A DNA stretch of 22,973 nucleotides from Scleroderma bovista (GCA_037178675.1 JAYMGJ010000524.1:1-22973), one strand, 5' to 3'; shown: positions 1 through 11,001, counted from the stretch's first letter. The notes: generated from the letters alone by a model not told the origin. Program-made: numbers and translations.

Positions 1-2
1 GC

Positions 3-1591
3 CACCCTAGCAATCTTGCCCGTAACCACACAGTACAGAGTGGCGCATCTACGTTGTTTCTCAGCGACCTTGCTGGAGTGTACCCATCTCCACCATCGGC
101 ATCTAAAACATCCATCTTGCGGCCTGAAACGGATCGGTCTCTATTCTGCTCAGCTGCCCGGAGTACTCGATTCTCCCTCTGTAATGCATAGGGAGGACTT
201 CGCATCCCATAGGCTGCCACGCCACCTCCGACGTTGCCACTCCTTCCTCTGGATCTCCCAGATCCAGACGCGGACGCAGATGCAGATAGCGAGTCTGGCG
301 TAGACGATGTTGAAGGGTCAGAGATTGACTTTGACGATGAGCATTTTGGAAGCCCGTCTGAACTCTCGTCTCGGTCCACTGACACTGACCTCCCTCTCTC
401 TCCCATTTCACCGACATGGGATCCGCAGGGTCCTTCTGCCTACGCACAACCCCAGCTGGCATTCCCACCAGACTCGCCACCAGAATCTAGACACATCCAC
501 TGCGTCTGGTCGCCTTTCACCGACACAGACTTTTCTGCTTCTGATGCAGCCTGCGCTACTGCTGGTGCCGGTGCTATTCCTACTAACGACTCACGCTTCA
601 CGACCCACGGTGAACCAACGTCCCTTCTTAGTATTCACGAACAGACAACGCACCACCGCCCCCAGACTTACGACGTACACCACTGGTCGTCTTATGATTA
701 TCATGATGTCATGCCCCCGCCATTCACGCCGTTCTCGTTATTGGGCGATCGCGACCGTGATCTCGAGGCCCCTTGTTCGCCCCGACTTCCACGCCTGTCC
801 CTTCCTGAAGTCGACGAAGATGTCGATATGAGCATCTCATCAGGAGACTCATCCTCATCCCAGTCCCCTAGTCAGCCTCTACTCGGTCTTCCAGGTGCAG
901 ACACCGACGATGACTTGCTTCCTACCGTATACGCCGCCCCATCATCACCGCCGCTCATATCCAAACCTGACCATTTGTCACCCGAATTACCATCAGAGCC
1001 CCTCTTACTCATCGGCGACCCGCAAGATGTACCTTGTATTCGCTCACCGTCTCCCGACGATCTCAAGTTACTTTCAGACTTGCCAGCAGAGGGCTCTCAG
1101 TTATTCGACATGCGTAAAAGGTACATGGCCGCTGAAAAGGCTTTGCCGGATGCGACTGACGTGAGTGTGCGAGGTGAGGCCAAGCGAAGGAGGAAGCGCC
1201 ATCTCGAGCGGAGCAAGGAAATTGGGACATTGCTTTGCCTCAAGTTCCCGACAAGGTGATCAAGTGTCGGAAAGAGAAGAACGCGGAAAACGTTTGCGAA
1301 AGCGCAAGTACCGACAGCGGCCCCGTCGTCGTTTGCGAGACTAGTATCGGTACTGGTACCGGCATTAGCGTTCACCAGCAGCAACTTCAATTTCAGCAAC
1401 ATCTGCAATCACAGTCGCCCAGCCAGCAGCAGCAGTCTCCCCCGATCGCTAATATGGCACAACTCGTCGCTCGGATGGTGTTCCGCAGGAACGAAACGTC
1501 CAGGCCACTCCCCTGGCGGAAAGACCTCCTTCGCTCCCATGGCAAATCCCCACTCTCCCGCGCTGTTGCAGCTTCAGATGCGAATCCATAG
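3..1591 (+). CDS. Conserved-looking hypothetical protein, 5'-partial, three exons
   Basis: Function unknown. The gene enters from the left edge. A consistent model is exon 3-180, intron 181-261 (GTAATG..CTCCCAG, preceded by a pyrimidine-rich run), exon 262-1255, intron 1256-1317 (GTGATC..GACAG) and exon 1318-1591. These join in frame to 481 residues plus stop. The intron model removes the in-frame TAGs at 189 and 210 and explains the frame change near 1255. The protein is acidic and Ser/Pro/Asp-rich: an ADADADAD run follows the first intron and there are many SPS/SPP motifs. A basic K/R/E-rich segment lies near 1170-1240 and a Gln-rich tract near 1378-1440. A better-ordered C-terminal patch around MAQLVARMVFRR is the most likely conserved part. 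No enzyme motif or membrane segment is seen. A 1-nt frameshift instead of the second intron would give a similar C-terminus. The true start is outside the window. Confidence 0.6.
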
Positions 1592-2410
1592 ACTCCCCAC
1601 ATGTTTCTGCCGTGGGGCGCTGGTTGTTGCAGTTTTTCTTTCATTTTCAGGTATGTCTGCTCGTGTTTTGTTGTTGGATTTCATCGGGCTAAAAAAATTG
1701 GGAATTGTGCGGGATGTTCGTGATGTGGTGTTGGTGTTAATTGGGTTTTCTTTTACATAGATTGTGTACGCTGACTATTGTTGTTGTTGTTGACTTCCTC
1801 CCCCCTCTCCTGCCCATGCTATACTTTCTACACCTTCTGTCTCTCGCCTACTTGCTCCGTTGTATGCGTGTATCATCTAGTCACTTGTTCTGACAAACAA
1901 ACTCAACTACATGGCTTGTCGTCTATTGATTTGATTCCATGATCATCCACCTTCATGACTGGCATTGTCCTTTATTACTGATCAGATCTTCAGAGTCCCC
2001 TTTTTTTCTACTTCTAGCTCGTTATTTCTCACTGCTGATCCTTCATGCTTCTTGCGCATGCAAGAGGTGCTTACTTTCATCCTCGCACTATGCAAAGAAC
2101 CGAAAATGAAGTTACCTATGGAGAAAATACATGGTGGAGTCCTTCGTTCATGTAATACATCAGATACTTTGTACGTACTTACGTAGCACGAGAATATCTC
2201 GCTTTCTATGGAGCTTCCCTTGGTTTTGTTTTGCAATACTGCATCAATTGTGATGAAGACATCGAGGTTGTCCTTGTTTATCTACTTGTCACATTCTAAT
2301 GAAATCAGAGGACATTCCAATGGAGATATGCATACGTTCATACCACGCCTTGGGAACGCCAGACGCCGCACACACGTGCCCGCCGTCATTGTAGGTATCA
2401 TAAACGGATA

Positions 2411-2475
2411 GCATGCACGCTGCATGCGTTCATTGATCATGCATCATGAATGATAAATGATGCATCGATATCGAT
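2411..2475. repeat. Cluster of three perfect palindromes/hairpins
   Basis: GCATGCA (2411-2417) and TGCATGC (2421-2427) form a 7-bp inverted repeat with a 3-nt loop. ATGCATCAT (2439-2447) and ATGATGCAT (2457-2465) form a 9-bp inverted repeat with a 9-nt loop. ATCGATATCGAT (2464-2475) is a perfect 12-bp palindrome overlapping the previous arm by two bases. No gene or transposon end could be tied to it. Confidence 0.6.
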
Positions 2476-5400
2476 ATGGTCGTGGCCACAGCATCATCAT
2501 TACCACACAATTGACCTGCAACGAGCCTGCCACTGCGGAACTCTGACGGACTGACCAATTAGAAACTTGGGATAGCACAGCTTACCAAGGTTTTGTGTGA
2601 GAGTGCGAGGCTCGTGGGTGAGGTGCCCGTACATACTAAGGATTGAAAATGGTTTTGTACATCCGATGGACTCCGACCCGAATGGATACTGCATACCATC
2701 ACACGGTGCACAGTTCATTGATTTCGCGATAGTGATACGGTATGTATCGATAATGACTCGAGAGGTGGGTTTTTCGTTCTTGAGGAAAGTTTCGCATCGC
2801 TGATAAGGTATGGAGGGTTAGTCTGGGAGGGGCTCCTCTTGGCTTTGGAGACCGAGCTACAGCTATGACGCTGCGCTTCCCACACATGCCAGAGGATGTC
2901 CCTGGAGAGCACAAAGTCCAACTTGGGTCTTCCCAGCCGCACCCACCCCGCAAGGGCGCATGTTACAGTATGTGCGGTATGTATGCCCCTGCGCCCACGT
3001 CCACACATAGTATGGGCGGAGGTGCGTCACCCATGAGTTTGTAATAAATTAGAGTTAGAGTTAAAGTTGGTGAGTATGAAAGCGCTCGGGGAGGGCTCAT
3101 AGTTTAAGAAGTAAGTGACTGGAGAACTAACGAGAACTTTGCAGGTACATACTTGCTGGTGTTCGTACTTGAGGACTTCGATCCGGTTGATTCTAGATGG
3201 GCTCCATGGACATATTGTGTTGCTTACTAGTATCGGCGATGTATTCATGGAGAGGAGCGACTATCCGTATTATCTACACGGAGACGGCGACGGAGTTCCG
3301 CCACTAGCCGGGCCCTCCATGCTTCACACAGTGAATAATGTGATCACAGTGACACTAATGCAGGTCCACTTGGTGAGACGCTACAACAAATAATTGTAAG
3401 TACATGAGCATGTGCAGTCATTGATAACACACCGGAGGTCTGTAAGTTCACGGGCTCGTGCAGAGCCCTCGAGGTCGAATGCTGGAATGCAAAAAAAGAA
3501 TGATGGGTGAATTAGCGCTCCTTCATTACCGATCTCTCGGTTCTGGAGGAACGGAAGTACATATTTGGGTCTCACACACCATGAACACAAATATCAGATT
3601 AGTAACGAAAGCGGTATGTTCGGAGAACAGTTTTATCGATGGCGTGAGGGAACGAACGGAGTGCAGATGAGGCCCCAGAAGCGGCCTGGAACGGCATTGC
3701 AAATAGACTGTGACAATGCTAGTAGAGGTAGAACTTCGCTGAATTCAAATCGAAGACATGCCGGGATATGTCACAGAAGCTTCCGAAGGGAAACAGTGCA
3801 GTGACAACGGTGATTTGACCTGACTACGCCATAAGTTGCGGTGCCATAGTGACTCTGTGAAGCGCAATGTCTTGCACGTCTGGTCACTGAGCCATGCTGT
3901 GGAAGCCTTGAGTATTTAGTGCCAATGCTAGGACTGCCAGCTGCCCTTGCAGTTCAAATGGGCAATAGCCTTGGAAGACAATCTACCACAAAGCCTGCCA
4001 GTCGGAAAACTTACCAGAGTAGCGGTCAGCGCGGACATGTTCGTGGAGGTACATAATCAGGGACAACCCTTCCCAGTGCCAGTCCCCTGAGTCGCCACAA
4101 TGTTCGACTTTCGCACATTCCATAATAATGGGATGTCTTTCTTCTCTTTCCAGGGCCTCTGCCCCGCGTTCTCCGATGTTTACATTTCCACTTCCAGAAG
4201 CTGCTGTGTGCAGTTAAGTTAGAGTCGGAAGACACGGCATCTGTAGTAAGTTAGCTTCTCTCTCCTTGTCTCGTTCCTTTCTCGCCCTTAGCTTGATCGA
4301 GGGCGAAGCTCATTTCGAAACGCTGCTGTGCACAAAGGACGTCCTGATTGCGTATGGGAATATCCTAGGGTGGATGTCTGTTACAGTTAAAGTAGTGCCA
4401 GGCCACTGCGGCCGTGCACACAGTGCGAGTTTGATGTCCTGTGGGTACTCTCATGGCCTGCTTAAGCATCGTATTTCAGGCCTGCTGAGAAACAAGAGTA
4501 TCAGCAAGTCCAATCGCGCATTGTTCAGTGCAAGGTCATCGGTGTTGTCCAGCCTTCGTCACAGCTGAAGAGGCAGTCTGGTTGAGTTTGCAGTTGGGTT
4601 AATATACGTGTGAGTAGCTTGCAAAGGATAAGGTCGCTGTGAGTGGGTCATCGATTCATCTTGGAGGCGCCGCATTAATACATAAACATGCTGACTCAGC
4701 ACGCAATCGATGGCAGAAGAAAAAGGGTTTTTGGAACCCACCAGCACCAACCCGGTGGTGACCAACGCCGATCATGGTGCGTAGCCAAGCGCTGGTCATT
4801 GTGTGGGAAACTACGAAATACACGGCCATCTTGGACATTGGAGACAGTCGGGCGATTGCGCAGAATCGAATCATCATAATCTGCTGATCATGACAAGCCT
4901 TGAAAGTTAAATGCGACGCTCCGGGCAGGCTGGAAGTCGATTACATCGTCTTGGCATCTCCAACTTGCCTTTACATGCGAAGAGTCTGGCTTTGGGAAAG
5001 TGAGGCAAGTTGCTGCCACACCCAACCACCACCACACCAGTGGCGGGTTATCGGCTCAAGAAGCCAAAGTTATGTACTACTGTGAGTGCCAAGGGGGTTT
5101 ATGTGATCGGGCTGATTTGTACTCACGTACAGTACAGGTCATGGTCCAGGCTACTGCCAAGATTTCAAGTGCCAATGATATCGATTCACCCACGTTGAAA
5201 CTATACTATCTTTTCATTGGTCATCGCAGTTGCTTCTAGACGAAGGCCCTGGCACAGAGCGTTTAAGTATAACTCAACTGTTTACGTGTGTGCCCTCTTT
5301 ATGTACAACGAACTTTGACCTCTTCTGTTCCTGACCCCAGTTTACGGCTGATTTCCAGCCAGACCTGGCATTTTCCAAGATGTATGCCAGTATGACCTGT

Positions 5401-5478
5401 GGCCACCTCCGTGTCCAAGCTTGTCTTCGGCCATGGAGCCGAGGAAATATCTATTCTCCGACCGAGTTTTGTGGGACG

Positions 5479-5485
5479 TATATAA
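5479..5485 (+). promoter_or_regulatory. Possible TATA box of the MFS gene
   Basis: TATATAA lies 129 bp upstream of the ATG at 5614, a plausible place for a fungal TATA element given a 5' UTR of about 100 nt. Only the sequence match and position support it. Confidence 0.35.
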
Positions 5486-5613
5486 CAAGTGCGATTATCA
5501 TATATCACTCACTCCGTCGTCCGACTAGCATAACATCGTACTCCGAGGTACGCCTGGCGACCCCCAGACTTCAAGCTTGGCAAGAAATAATCCTAACCCA
5601 TAGTGAATCTTCG

Positions 5614-7708
5614 ATGGCCTCTGAAGACGCGCCCCTTCTTGTAGATCACACAAACGATGTCAATCTTAATGATCCATACAGCCGATTCAGCATGGCAGAG
5701 AAGCGGACGATCGTCATCGTTGTGTCGTTCGTTGGTCTTGTTCCGCGCAAGTAGTCTCATTAGGTCTACCTCGGGCGCTCGTAGCTGATCCTTTCTGACC
5801 AAAGTATTTGTACGCGGCGCATTTGTGCCATCAATCCCACAGATTGCAGAAGACCTACACATCTCAGCATCCGTTGTAAGGTCAATCACCACAACCGTTA
5901 AGCTTCTGAGTGTTGTGTAAGAATTGACAATCGGAATGTTTTTCATAGCATGGCTGTTAGTTTATCGGTCTTTGGTCATGCTCTAGGAGGACTAGTGTGG
6001 TCTACCTACTCATCCTTCTGTAAGTGTCAATGTCAACCAAACGGACCTACCAATCGATGACCTTCCTTCCAGATGGACGGCGACCCATATATCTCTGGGG
6101 TATGCCATTGATGGCGATTGGTAGTCTCGGCACTGCACTTTCTCCTGATCTCTTGCACCTTTTATTCTGGAGGTTCGTCCAAGCATTTGGGTGTTCTGGA
6201 TGCACGTCTATTGGTGCCGCCGTCATTGGCGATATCCACCGGCTTGAAAAAAGAGGGACCGCTTTGGGAAATTTCTTTGGAGTAAGTAGCTTCACATTAT
6301 TCCGATGTATTTCATCCCATCTTTATGCAATGTTTACTTTCAAGGCTTCCTTGTTCGGGTTTGCCGTGGCACCCTTGATCGGGGGTAAGCCGCCATGCAG
6401 TGTATTGTGACGGTTTGAAGTTTTATACAAGTACAAACGTAGGTGCTGCAGCAGAATATTGGACATGGCGCGGACTCCAAATGGCCCTGTGCACGTGGAG
6501 CCTTATCCAGGTGGCCCTCATATACTTTTTCCTTCCAGAAACTGCCCACCCGAACACTCGTGGAATTGACAAATGGACAGCGGAAGAAAGGTCCAGAAAG
6601 AAGTTCGTATGGATCAATCCACTCAGCAGTCTCGGGCTGCTGAGGAGTCCCAATCTTCTGATGGTGGTAAGTGGTTTATGGCCCTTCTTCATTGTGTGCT
6701 AACGAAGTTGATAATAGACTCTCGCAGATACTCTGGCGTTCAATTCAGACCAAGGTTTGTTGTTTCTTGTCGTCCCCACAGAATGATTTCTGATTTCTTT
6801 TGGATCACTAGTCCTCTTACTTCCATTAGCTTACACGATTGTATGTCGCATTTTTCCGATATGTCATCCGGTATATATTGTTTCATTCTCTCCAAAGGGT
6901 TCTCAATATAGCATCAAAAGTGAATCCTTAATCGGCGCGTGTTTCCTTCCCAATGGTCTAGGAAATTTCGGTCCGTCTTTTTTCTCATCCGAAAGTACTT
7001 CTCTGAACAGTAACCAGTTGGCGCACATATCGCCGGACGTTTGTCAGATGCCATGGTCAAGAAATGGAAGAAGAAACGCAATGGGGTTTGGTGTCCTGAA
7101 GACCGACTCCAGGGAATATATATCGGTGCTCTATGGCTTGTACCACTATCAGTTGGCCTTGCCGGTGTCGCCACAACATACATAGATGGTCCAATTGGCC
7201 TTTCGATTTGCCTCCTATGTTTATTCACGAATGGTGTGGGCGTGGGTGTATCTCTCTTGCTCTCTTACAGACAGGACCTCACACAGGTATGTACATATAT
7301 TTCCAGGTGGACATGGTAGTCGGGCCCGTCGGCTCGTACGTCGTCGATCTAATGGGGCCACGAAGCGCAGAAGGGACAGCAGCACTCTCGTATGTCCCAT
7401 TGCTTACTCGTATCAGGACCGACAGGTGTCTTTGAACAACTATACAACAGCGCGCTGAGATCGCTTCTCCTCGCACCACTGTCCGCTTTGATTCTACCTT
7501 CCGTGGATGTCTTTGGTGTAATGGCTACTAACGGGATCGCTGCACTCTTGGCAGTCTTTGGGTATTTGTACGCGTCATTTCTCCTCTTTGTTTATCCTTG
7601 CCAAAGCGAGTGCGATCTGATCAACGTAGCCTCATTTGGGTAACGACGCGCTACGGTAACCGATTGCGAGCATATGTGGATGTCGGATATGCCACGACAG
7701 TCATTTGA
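5614..7708 (+). CDS. MFS transporter (DHA1-type drug/polyamine:H+ antiporter-like), 13 exons, 462 aa
   Basis: Predicted 12-helix plasma-membrane proton-coupled exporter of the major facilitator superfamily; the substrate cannot be read from sequence. Exons: 5614-5746, 5805-5880, 5949-6019, 6073-6281, 6345-6384, 6443-6666, 6718-6754, 6812-6840, 6898-6970, 7018-7241, 7307-7389, 7451-7561, 7630-7708. They sum to 1389 nt, exactly 463 codons with the stop, and every junction preserves frame. Family signs in order: a cytosolic acidic N-terminus with a DAPLL motif, AEKRTIVIVVSF at TM1, GAFVPSIPQIA, the motif-A-like loop YGRRPIYLWG (residues about 94-103), RFVQAFGCSG in TM4, and AAEYWTWRGLQMAL. Further on come FLPETAHPNTRGID before the central loop, LIGACFLPNGLGN, and YGNRLRAYVDVGY at the C-terminus. 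Start chosen as the first ATG matching the family N-terminus. Introns are 47-68 nt; the first has a GC donor. No stops or shifts are needed, so the gene looks functional. A dead inverted relative lies at 11390-11905. Confidence 0.88.
5747..5804 (+). other. GC-AG intron of the MFS gene
   Basis: The donor is GCAAGT directly after the exon-1 coding phase; branch-like CTGAC and acceptor AAAG follow, 58 nt in all. Splicing here forms a CTA (Leu) codon across the junction and gives the family sequence VPLFV. No GT donor gives an open product, so a GC donor is the simplest reading. Confidence 0.8.
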
Positions 7709-8225
7709 AGACAGATACGCAATTGGTGATCCAAGGACGAACGTCATGAACAAATAACGACACGTTCTAACACGGCTCTTAAGGCGGCCATGATGTGGAT
7801 GATGTTTTTTATGACGATATTGGGGCCGCGAGTATCAGGTGCAGGTTTGACGGCATTATCTTCGTTGACTTCTAGATGTCCCGGATCTTATTTCTGAAAG
7901 AACATGTTTAGAAGTCAGCTGCGGGTTATGAATCATGTTGATGTGCCTCCACTTTGTGGGAGCCTTGTCGATAGCACGACCCTGTCTAGTGGGTATGGGC
8001 TCCACACCTGTAATCTGGGAGCTCAACTCCACAGAAGTGTGGAGACAAGGAAAAGAGGAGTTGGTGTCCTCGATGCAATTAGCGTTCAAGGCAACGAGGT
8101 AAACTCTGTCAAGATTATATACAGGGTAATGGTCACAGTGTAGTACATGCGAAAGTCATGAGGAAGTGAAGGAAGAAAATGACAACACAAAGGACGATAT
8201 GGAATTTAGGAGAGTGCCAACGAGC
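7709..8225. other. Intergenic region between convergent genes
   Basis: This 0.5-kb gap must hold the 3' ends of the MFS gene (+) and the F-box gene (-). A 77-codon minus-strand ORF at 7856-8089 has no recognisable motif and no partner exons. I see nothing else to support. Confidence 0.5.
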
Positions 8226-8365
8226 TCAACGCTTCCTACATGCTTTGCAATCCTTTATTCTGTTTTGAGACACGTGTCCTGCGCGAAAGGCTTGGTCGAT
8301 GCCGCTGAAAAGGCCAGGCGATAACTCCGGCATGTTCTTCACGAAGTCAATTACGTCATAAAAAA
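8226..8365 (-). pseudogene. Out-of-frame C-terminal tail of the F-box gene
   Basis: Immediately after the ORF's last Phe codon the frame shifts by one. The shifted frame reads an open, well-composed tail of about 44 residues including DVIDFVKNMPELSPGL and ends CKACRKR with a TGA at 8226-8228. The shift lies in a run of six A on the plus strand (six T on the coding strand) at 8360-8365; one T fewer would join the two frames. No GT..AG pair of usable length can do the same. Either a real one-base insertion shortens the protein or the base count is a sequencing error. Confidence 0.65.
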
Positions 8366-9852
8366 GCCTCGGTGAGAGTACCCACCAGCTGCAATGCAGA
8401 ATCAACGTTCCCAGAGAGCATAACCGCAGGCATCAGTGGCACGTCCTCAAACTCCAGGATGCTAAAGTTGTGCAGGGACTCGTACAGCGTGGAAAGCCAA
8501 GAAACATCGAGGCCCCAGTCATCTCCCTGGATCTGGGATAATTTGACGCGAAGCATGGGCTTCCCCTTGGCTTTACGTTGTTCAAGCCACAAGAAGAATT
8601 CGTTGGGCGTTCGCAGGAGGTCACGGGTTAGACCCTTGAAAGTCAGGCTCTCCAAATGGGTCCAGTGGTCCGCCGCACATGAAACATCCCTCGATAAGAA
8701 AATAGACGGGATGTCAGTTGGGTGCAATTGCGCATGGCGCACGCCAGGAAAAGCTCTACAGAAGATATTGGCATCTTCATAGCGATCCTCTAGGGTTTCC
8801 CATAAGTGGAAAGAAAGGTGTTCAACAGTGCGGAATTTGGATCTTAGGCCACGAAACACGACGGAAGGGGGATCTTGCATGCGATATGGATGGTACTCGA
8901 AACTTATGAGACGAGGGACAACAAAGGCTTCTAATACGTCTTTCGCCTTGGATACTCGGAGTTCGAGCTTCTCAAGGAATGGTAGGTGGATAGTGTCTGG
9001 TTGGAGCAACCAATGGTCAATATCACCCGAGAGTGAGAGATTCCTTAGCGTCTTCGATGAGAGGGACGAGAGGAATGACGAAGATCCACTAGGCCGAACA
9101 TCGGGAAGCTTCAGTAGGAGATCGGTAAGACCAGGGGGTATCTGGAAGTCATTTGGGGCAACAAAATTCCGAAGCTCCAGACTCTTTAGATTGGACGTGC
9201 ACCCCGGACGAAGAAAATTAGGGTAATAGAGCTTCCCCTCGTCCTGTTCGCGTAGCGTCGGGGGATACAGGGGTATCGAAACATGAGTGAGCGAGGATAG
9301 CTTCAGGTAGTCGATACGAGCCAGAACATGTGTAGTAAGCATATATCCAGCGCTATTGTGGATAACAAGGCTGCGCCAACGATGCGCAGAGGACACCACT
9401 GCATCCAGTTGTGCAGGGAGTGTATCTCTGCCTTTGCTCGGCCATGGCTGGCCCACTTCGATGTCGAGAAGGCGAACCCGACTCCTTGTCACGTGTGCCT
9501 TTACGACAGACGCATCCCAAGCGGGGGTAAGCTTGATGCTGGTCCACAGAGCAGGACTGTTCAAAATAACGTCTCTCCAACGCCGAGACACACAGGCTAG
9601 TTCACACTTTCTAGTGTAAAGGTGGATGTTGCATCCAACCGGAGGCGCATTGATAGCAAGGTCAAGTATCACCAGAAGCAGCTCGGTGGGGAGGCGGTTG
9701 ATAGGTGCATGTTCAATGCTCCTGACGAGGGCATCGATCCTAGCTATCTGTAACTGCACAGCGCTACGAACACCCTTGAGTCGTCCGAGCAGATCTCGTT
9801 CTTGCTGCTCAAGGCAAGCCAGATGGATTCGTGCTTTCGCGAGTTCGTCCAT
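8356..9852 (-). CDS. F-box protein with N-terminal coiled coil and leucine-rich region, 498 aa
   Basis: Predicted substrate receptor of an SCF (SKP1-cullin-F-box) ubiquitin ligase. Residues 1-45 form a probable coiled coil (LEQQERDLLGRLKGVRSA). The F-box follows: INRLPTELLLVILDLA at 51-66 and VSRRWRDVILNSPALWTSI at 88-106. This is the usual mushroom-type F-box with a P-x-E-[LI] opening and a W-R-x-[VI] end. The rest has irregular leucine-rich spacing (for example LKSLELRNF, LRNLSLSG, LEKLELRV) expected of the target-binding part. The gene has one exon. The start is the ATG (CAT at 9850-9852), which begins the coiled coil without any longer in-frame alternative of family type. The ORF ends with ...TLTEAFL-stop, but an open, protein-like stretch continues in another frame just beyond, so this stop may be artificial or mutational (next entry). 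Confidence 0.85.
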   Translation of the reverse strand: MDELAKARIHLACLEQQERDLLGRLKGVRSAVQLQIARIDALVRSIEHAPINRLPTELLLVILDLAINAPPVGCNIHLYTRKCELACVSRRWRDVILNSPALWTSIKLTPAWDASVVKAHVTRSRVRLLDIEVGQPWPSKGRDTLPAQLDAVVSSAHRWRSLVIHNSAGYMLTTHVLARIDYLKLSSLTHVSIPLYPPTLREQDEGKLYYPNFLRPGCTSNLKSLELRNFVAPNDFQIPPGLTDLLLKLPDVRPSGSSSFLSSLSSKTLRNLSLSGDIDHWLLQPDTIHLPFLEKLELRVSKAKDVLEAFVVPRLISFEYHPYRMQDPPSVVFRGLRSKFRTVEHLSFHLWETLEDRYEDANIFCRAFPGVRHAQLHPTDIPSIFLSRDVSCAADHWTHLESLTFKGLTRDLLRTPNEFFLWLEQRKAKGKPMLRVKLSQIQGDDWGLDVSWLSTLYESLHNFSILEFEDVPLMPAVMLSGNVDSALQLVGTLTEAFL

Positions 9853-10296
9853 GGGGCTGAAATAGCACGGTTTATCAGAAGATCAGGCCAACAACTGCTC
9901 CTGTTATCCGACTTACCACTCGTTTCTGACAGTGGGAGTGGACTTGCATATGGTTGACAAGGTGGGAACAAACCTGGGCCAAGCTTATATGACGCACGGT
10001 GGTTCCATGTTGCCAATATGCCATTCCATGCATCGGAAGCTCTTCCGGATAGATGGATATATATATATGGACAGGGCATCCCATCGAATTCATCTCGGAC
10101 CAACGAGTGCGTGACCGTGGAAGTACAACACCGTTGTTAAGATTTACCCTTTACACAACCCGACTCGGGGAACGCAAACAATGTCAAGCTCTATACTCAG
10201 TTTGGAATGGGCGACGGGGATCGTGAGGTCCAACTATTCGTATCTCTGCAACTCCGCAATACTAAATCGGCCGCCATCGCACACCCAACATTCACA
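9853..10296. other. Upstream region of the F-box gene
   Basis: No coding signal. It should contain the F-box gene promoter, transcribed leftwards from about 9853. A TATATATAT run at 10058-10066 lies about 210 bp upstream of the start codon and could act as an AT-rich promoter element, but nothing else supports this. Confidence 0.35.
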
Positions 10297-10340
10297 TACT
10301 AACGCTTACCAAGGTGTTTGCCTCCCCCACTTGTTGGCCA
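10297..10340 (+). repeat. Left terminal inverted repeat of the MITE (with TA)
   Basis: Pairs with 10958-11001. The two mismatches are at the bases after CCTCCCC and after ACTT. Includes the flanking TA. Confidence 0.88.
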
Positions 10341-10999
10341 GTTTTTCAAAACGACAACTTCTTCCCTAACAACAAATTTTCTGTATGGTCACATGTCATG
10401 AAATATGTATCCTTAGGTACTGCGAAGTTGAACAATGTTGATCCACAGAGTATTTGTTGAGATAGCAAAAACAGTGTGACAGGCAGAGGAATCACGCCTG
10501 TGATGGACTTGCCGACACATGCCGAAGCGGAGTATGAATTGTCCAAATGCAGTATCGTTCTCGCATTTCCAGGTCCAAACGGTAGTGGACCTCCGCCGTC
10601 ATCATGTCGCAGCCACACACCACTTACTACGAATAATTCTACCCTCCAATGGGCACCGCTCATTTGTCGTTTCCCCACCAATACCCAACTCAAACGCCAC
10701 AACAATTTCACAGCAGGAGCATTCAAATACCCCATCAAGTAGTAGTACACAGTCGTATATTCAGCCTAATGATCCCTCATTTGATACTGCACATTACTTG
10801 CATCATTATATGGCATTTACTAATAGATTCTGTCCACTAAGTCCAACATATTCAATAGACATCATTACTATTTCTTTGCACTGCATTGTGCAAGACTTCC
10901 AGCGGGACTTCAAATTTTGGGGTGTGATCATGTGTTACTTTCTGTGACATTTTGTGATGGCCAAGAAGTCGGGGAGGCAAACACCTTGGTAAGCGTTAG
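10299..10999. mobile_element. Non-autonomous TIR transposon (MITE), 701 bp, TA target site
   Basis: The ends are inverted copies of each other: 10297-10340 matches the reverse complement of 10958-11001 at 42 of 44 positions, including the first 31 without a mismatch. The element starts CTAACGCTTACC and ends GGTAAGCGTTAG, and each end abuts TA (10297-10298 and 11000-11001), as expected for TA target-site duplication. The interior has no transposase motif; the longest frame (134 codons, minus) is not protein-like. TA duplication fits Tc1/mariner-type transposases, which would have to be supplied by a full-length relative elsewhere. The near-perfect ends suggest fairly recent activity. Confidence 0.85.
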
Positions 11000-11001
11000 T
11001 A
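10958..11001 (-). repeat. Right terminal inverted repeat of the MITE (with TA)
   Basis: Reverse complement of 10297-10340 with two mismatches; ends in the flanking TA at 11000-11001. Confidence 0.88.

Larger units (their letters stand above)
1592..5613. other. Gene-poor intergenic stretch, about 4 kb
   Basis: No reading frame here has recognisable domains or a convincing exon chain. ORFs are at most about 125 codons and look like chance openings. The first few hundred bases are T/C-rich and probably hold the 3' UTR of the left gene. Splice-like fragments occur, for example GTAAGT..CTAAC..TTTGCAG at 3112-3145, but they do not link open frames. A palindrome cluster at 2411-2475 and a TATA-like box at 5479 are listed separately. 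The last 300 bases are presumably the promoter of the MFS gene. Confidence 0.5.

Noticed and set aside
103..831. Overlapping ORFs at 103-480 (-) and 307-831 (+)
   Set aside because: Shadows of the acidic Ser/Pro-rich frame; that frame joins in phase across two plausible introns, these do not.
3112..3145. Intron-like GTAAGT..CTAAC..TTTGCAG
   Set aside because: Only 34 nt and does not connect open frames on either side.
7856..8089. Small minus-strand gene between the MFS and F-box genes
   Set aside because: 77 codons with no motif, no partner exons, and placed where 3' UTRs are expected.
10346..10750. 134-codon minus-strand ORF inside the MITE as a transposase
   Set aside because: No DDE motif, no helix-turn-helix, unlike any transposase; composition looks random.
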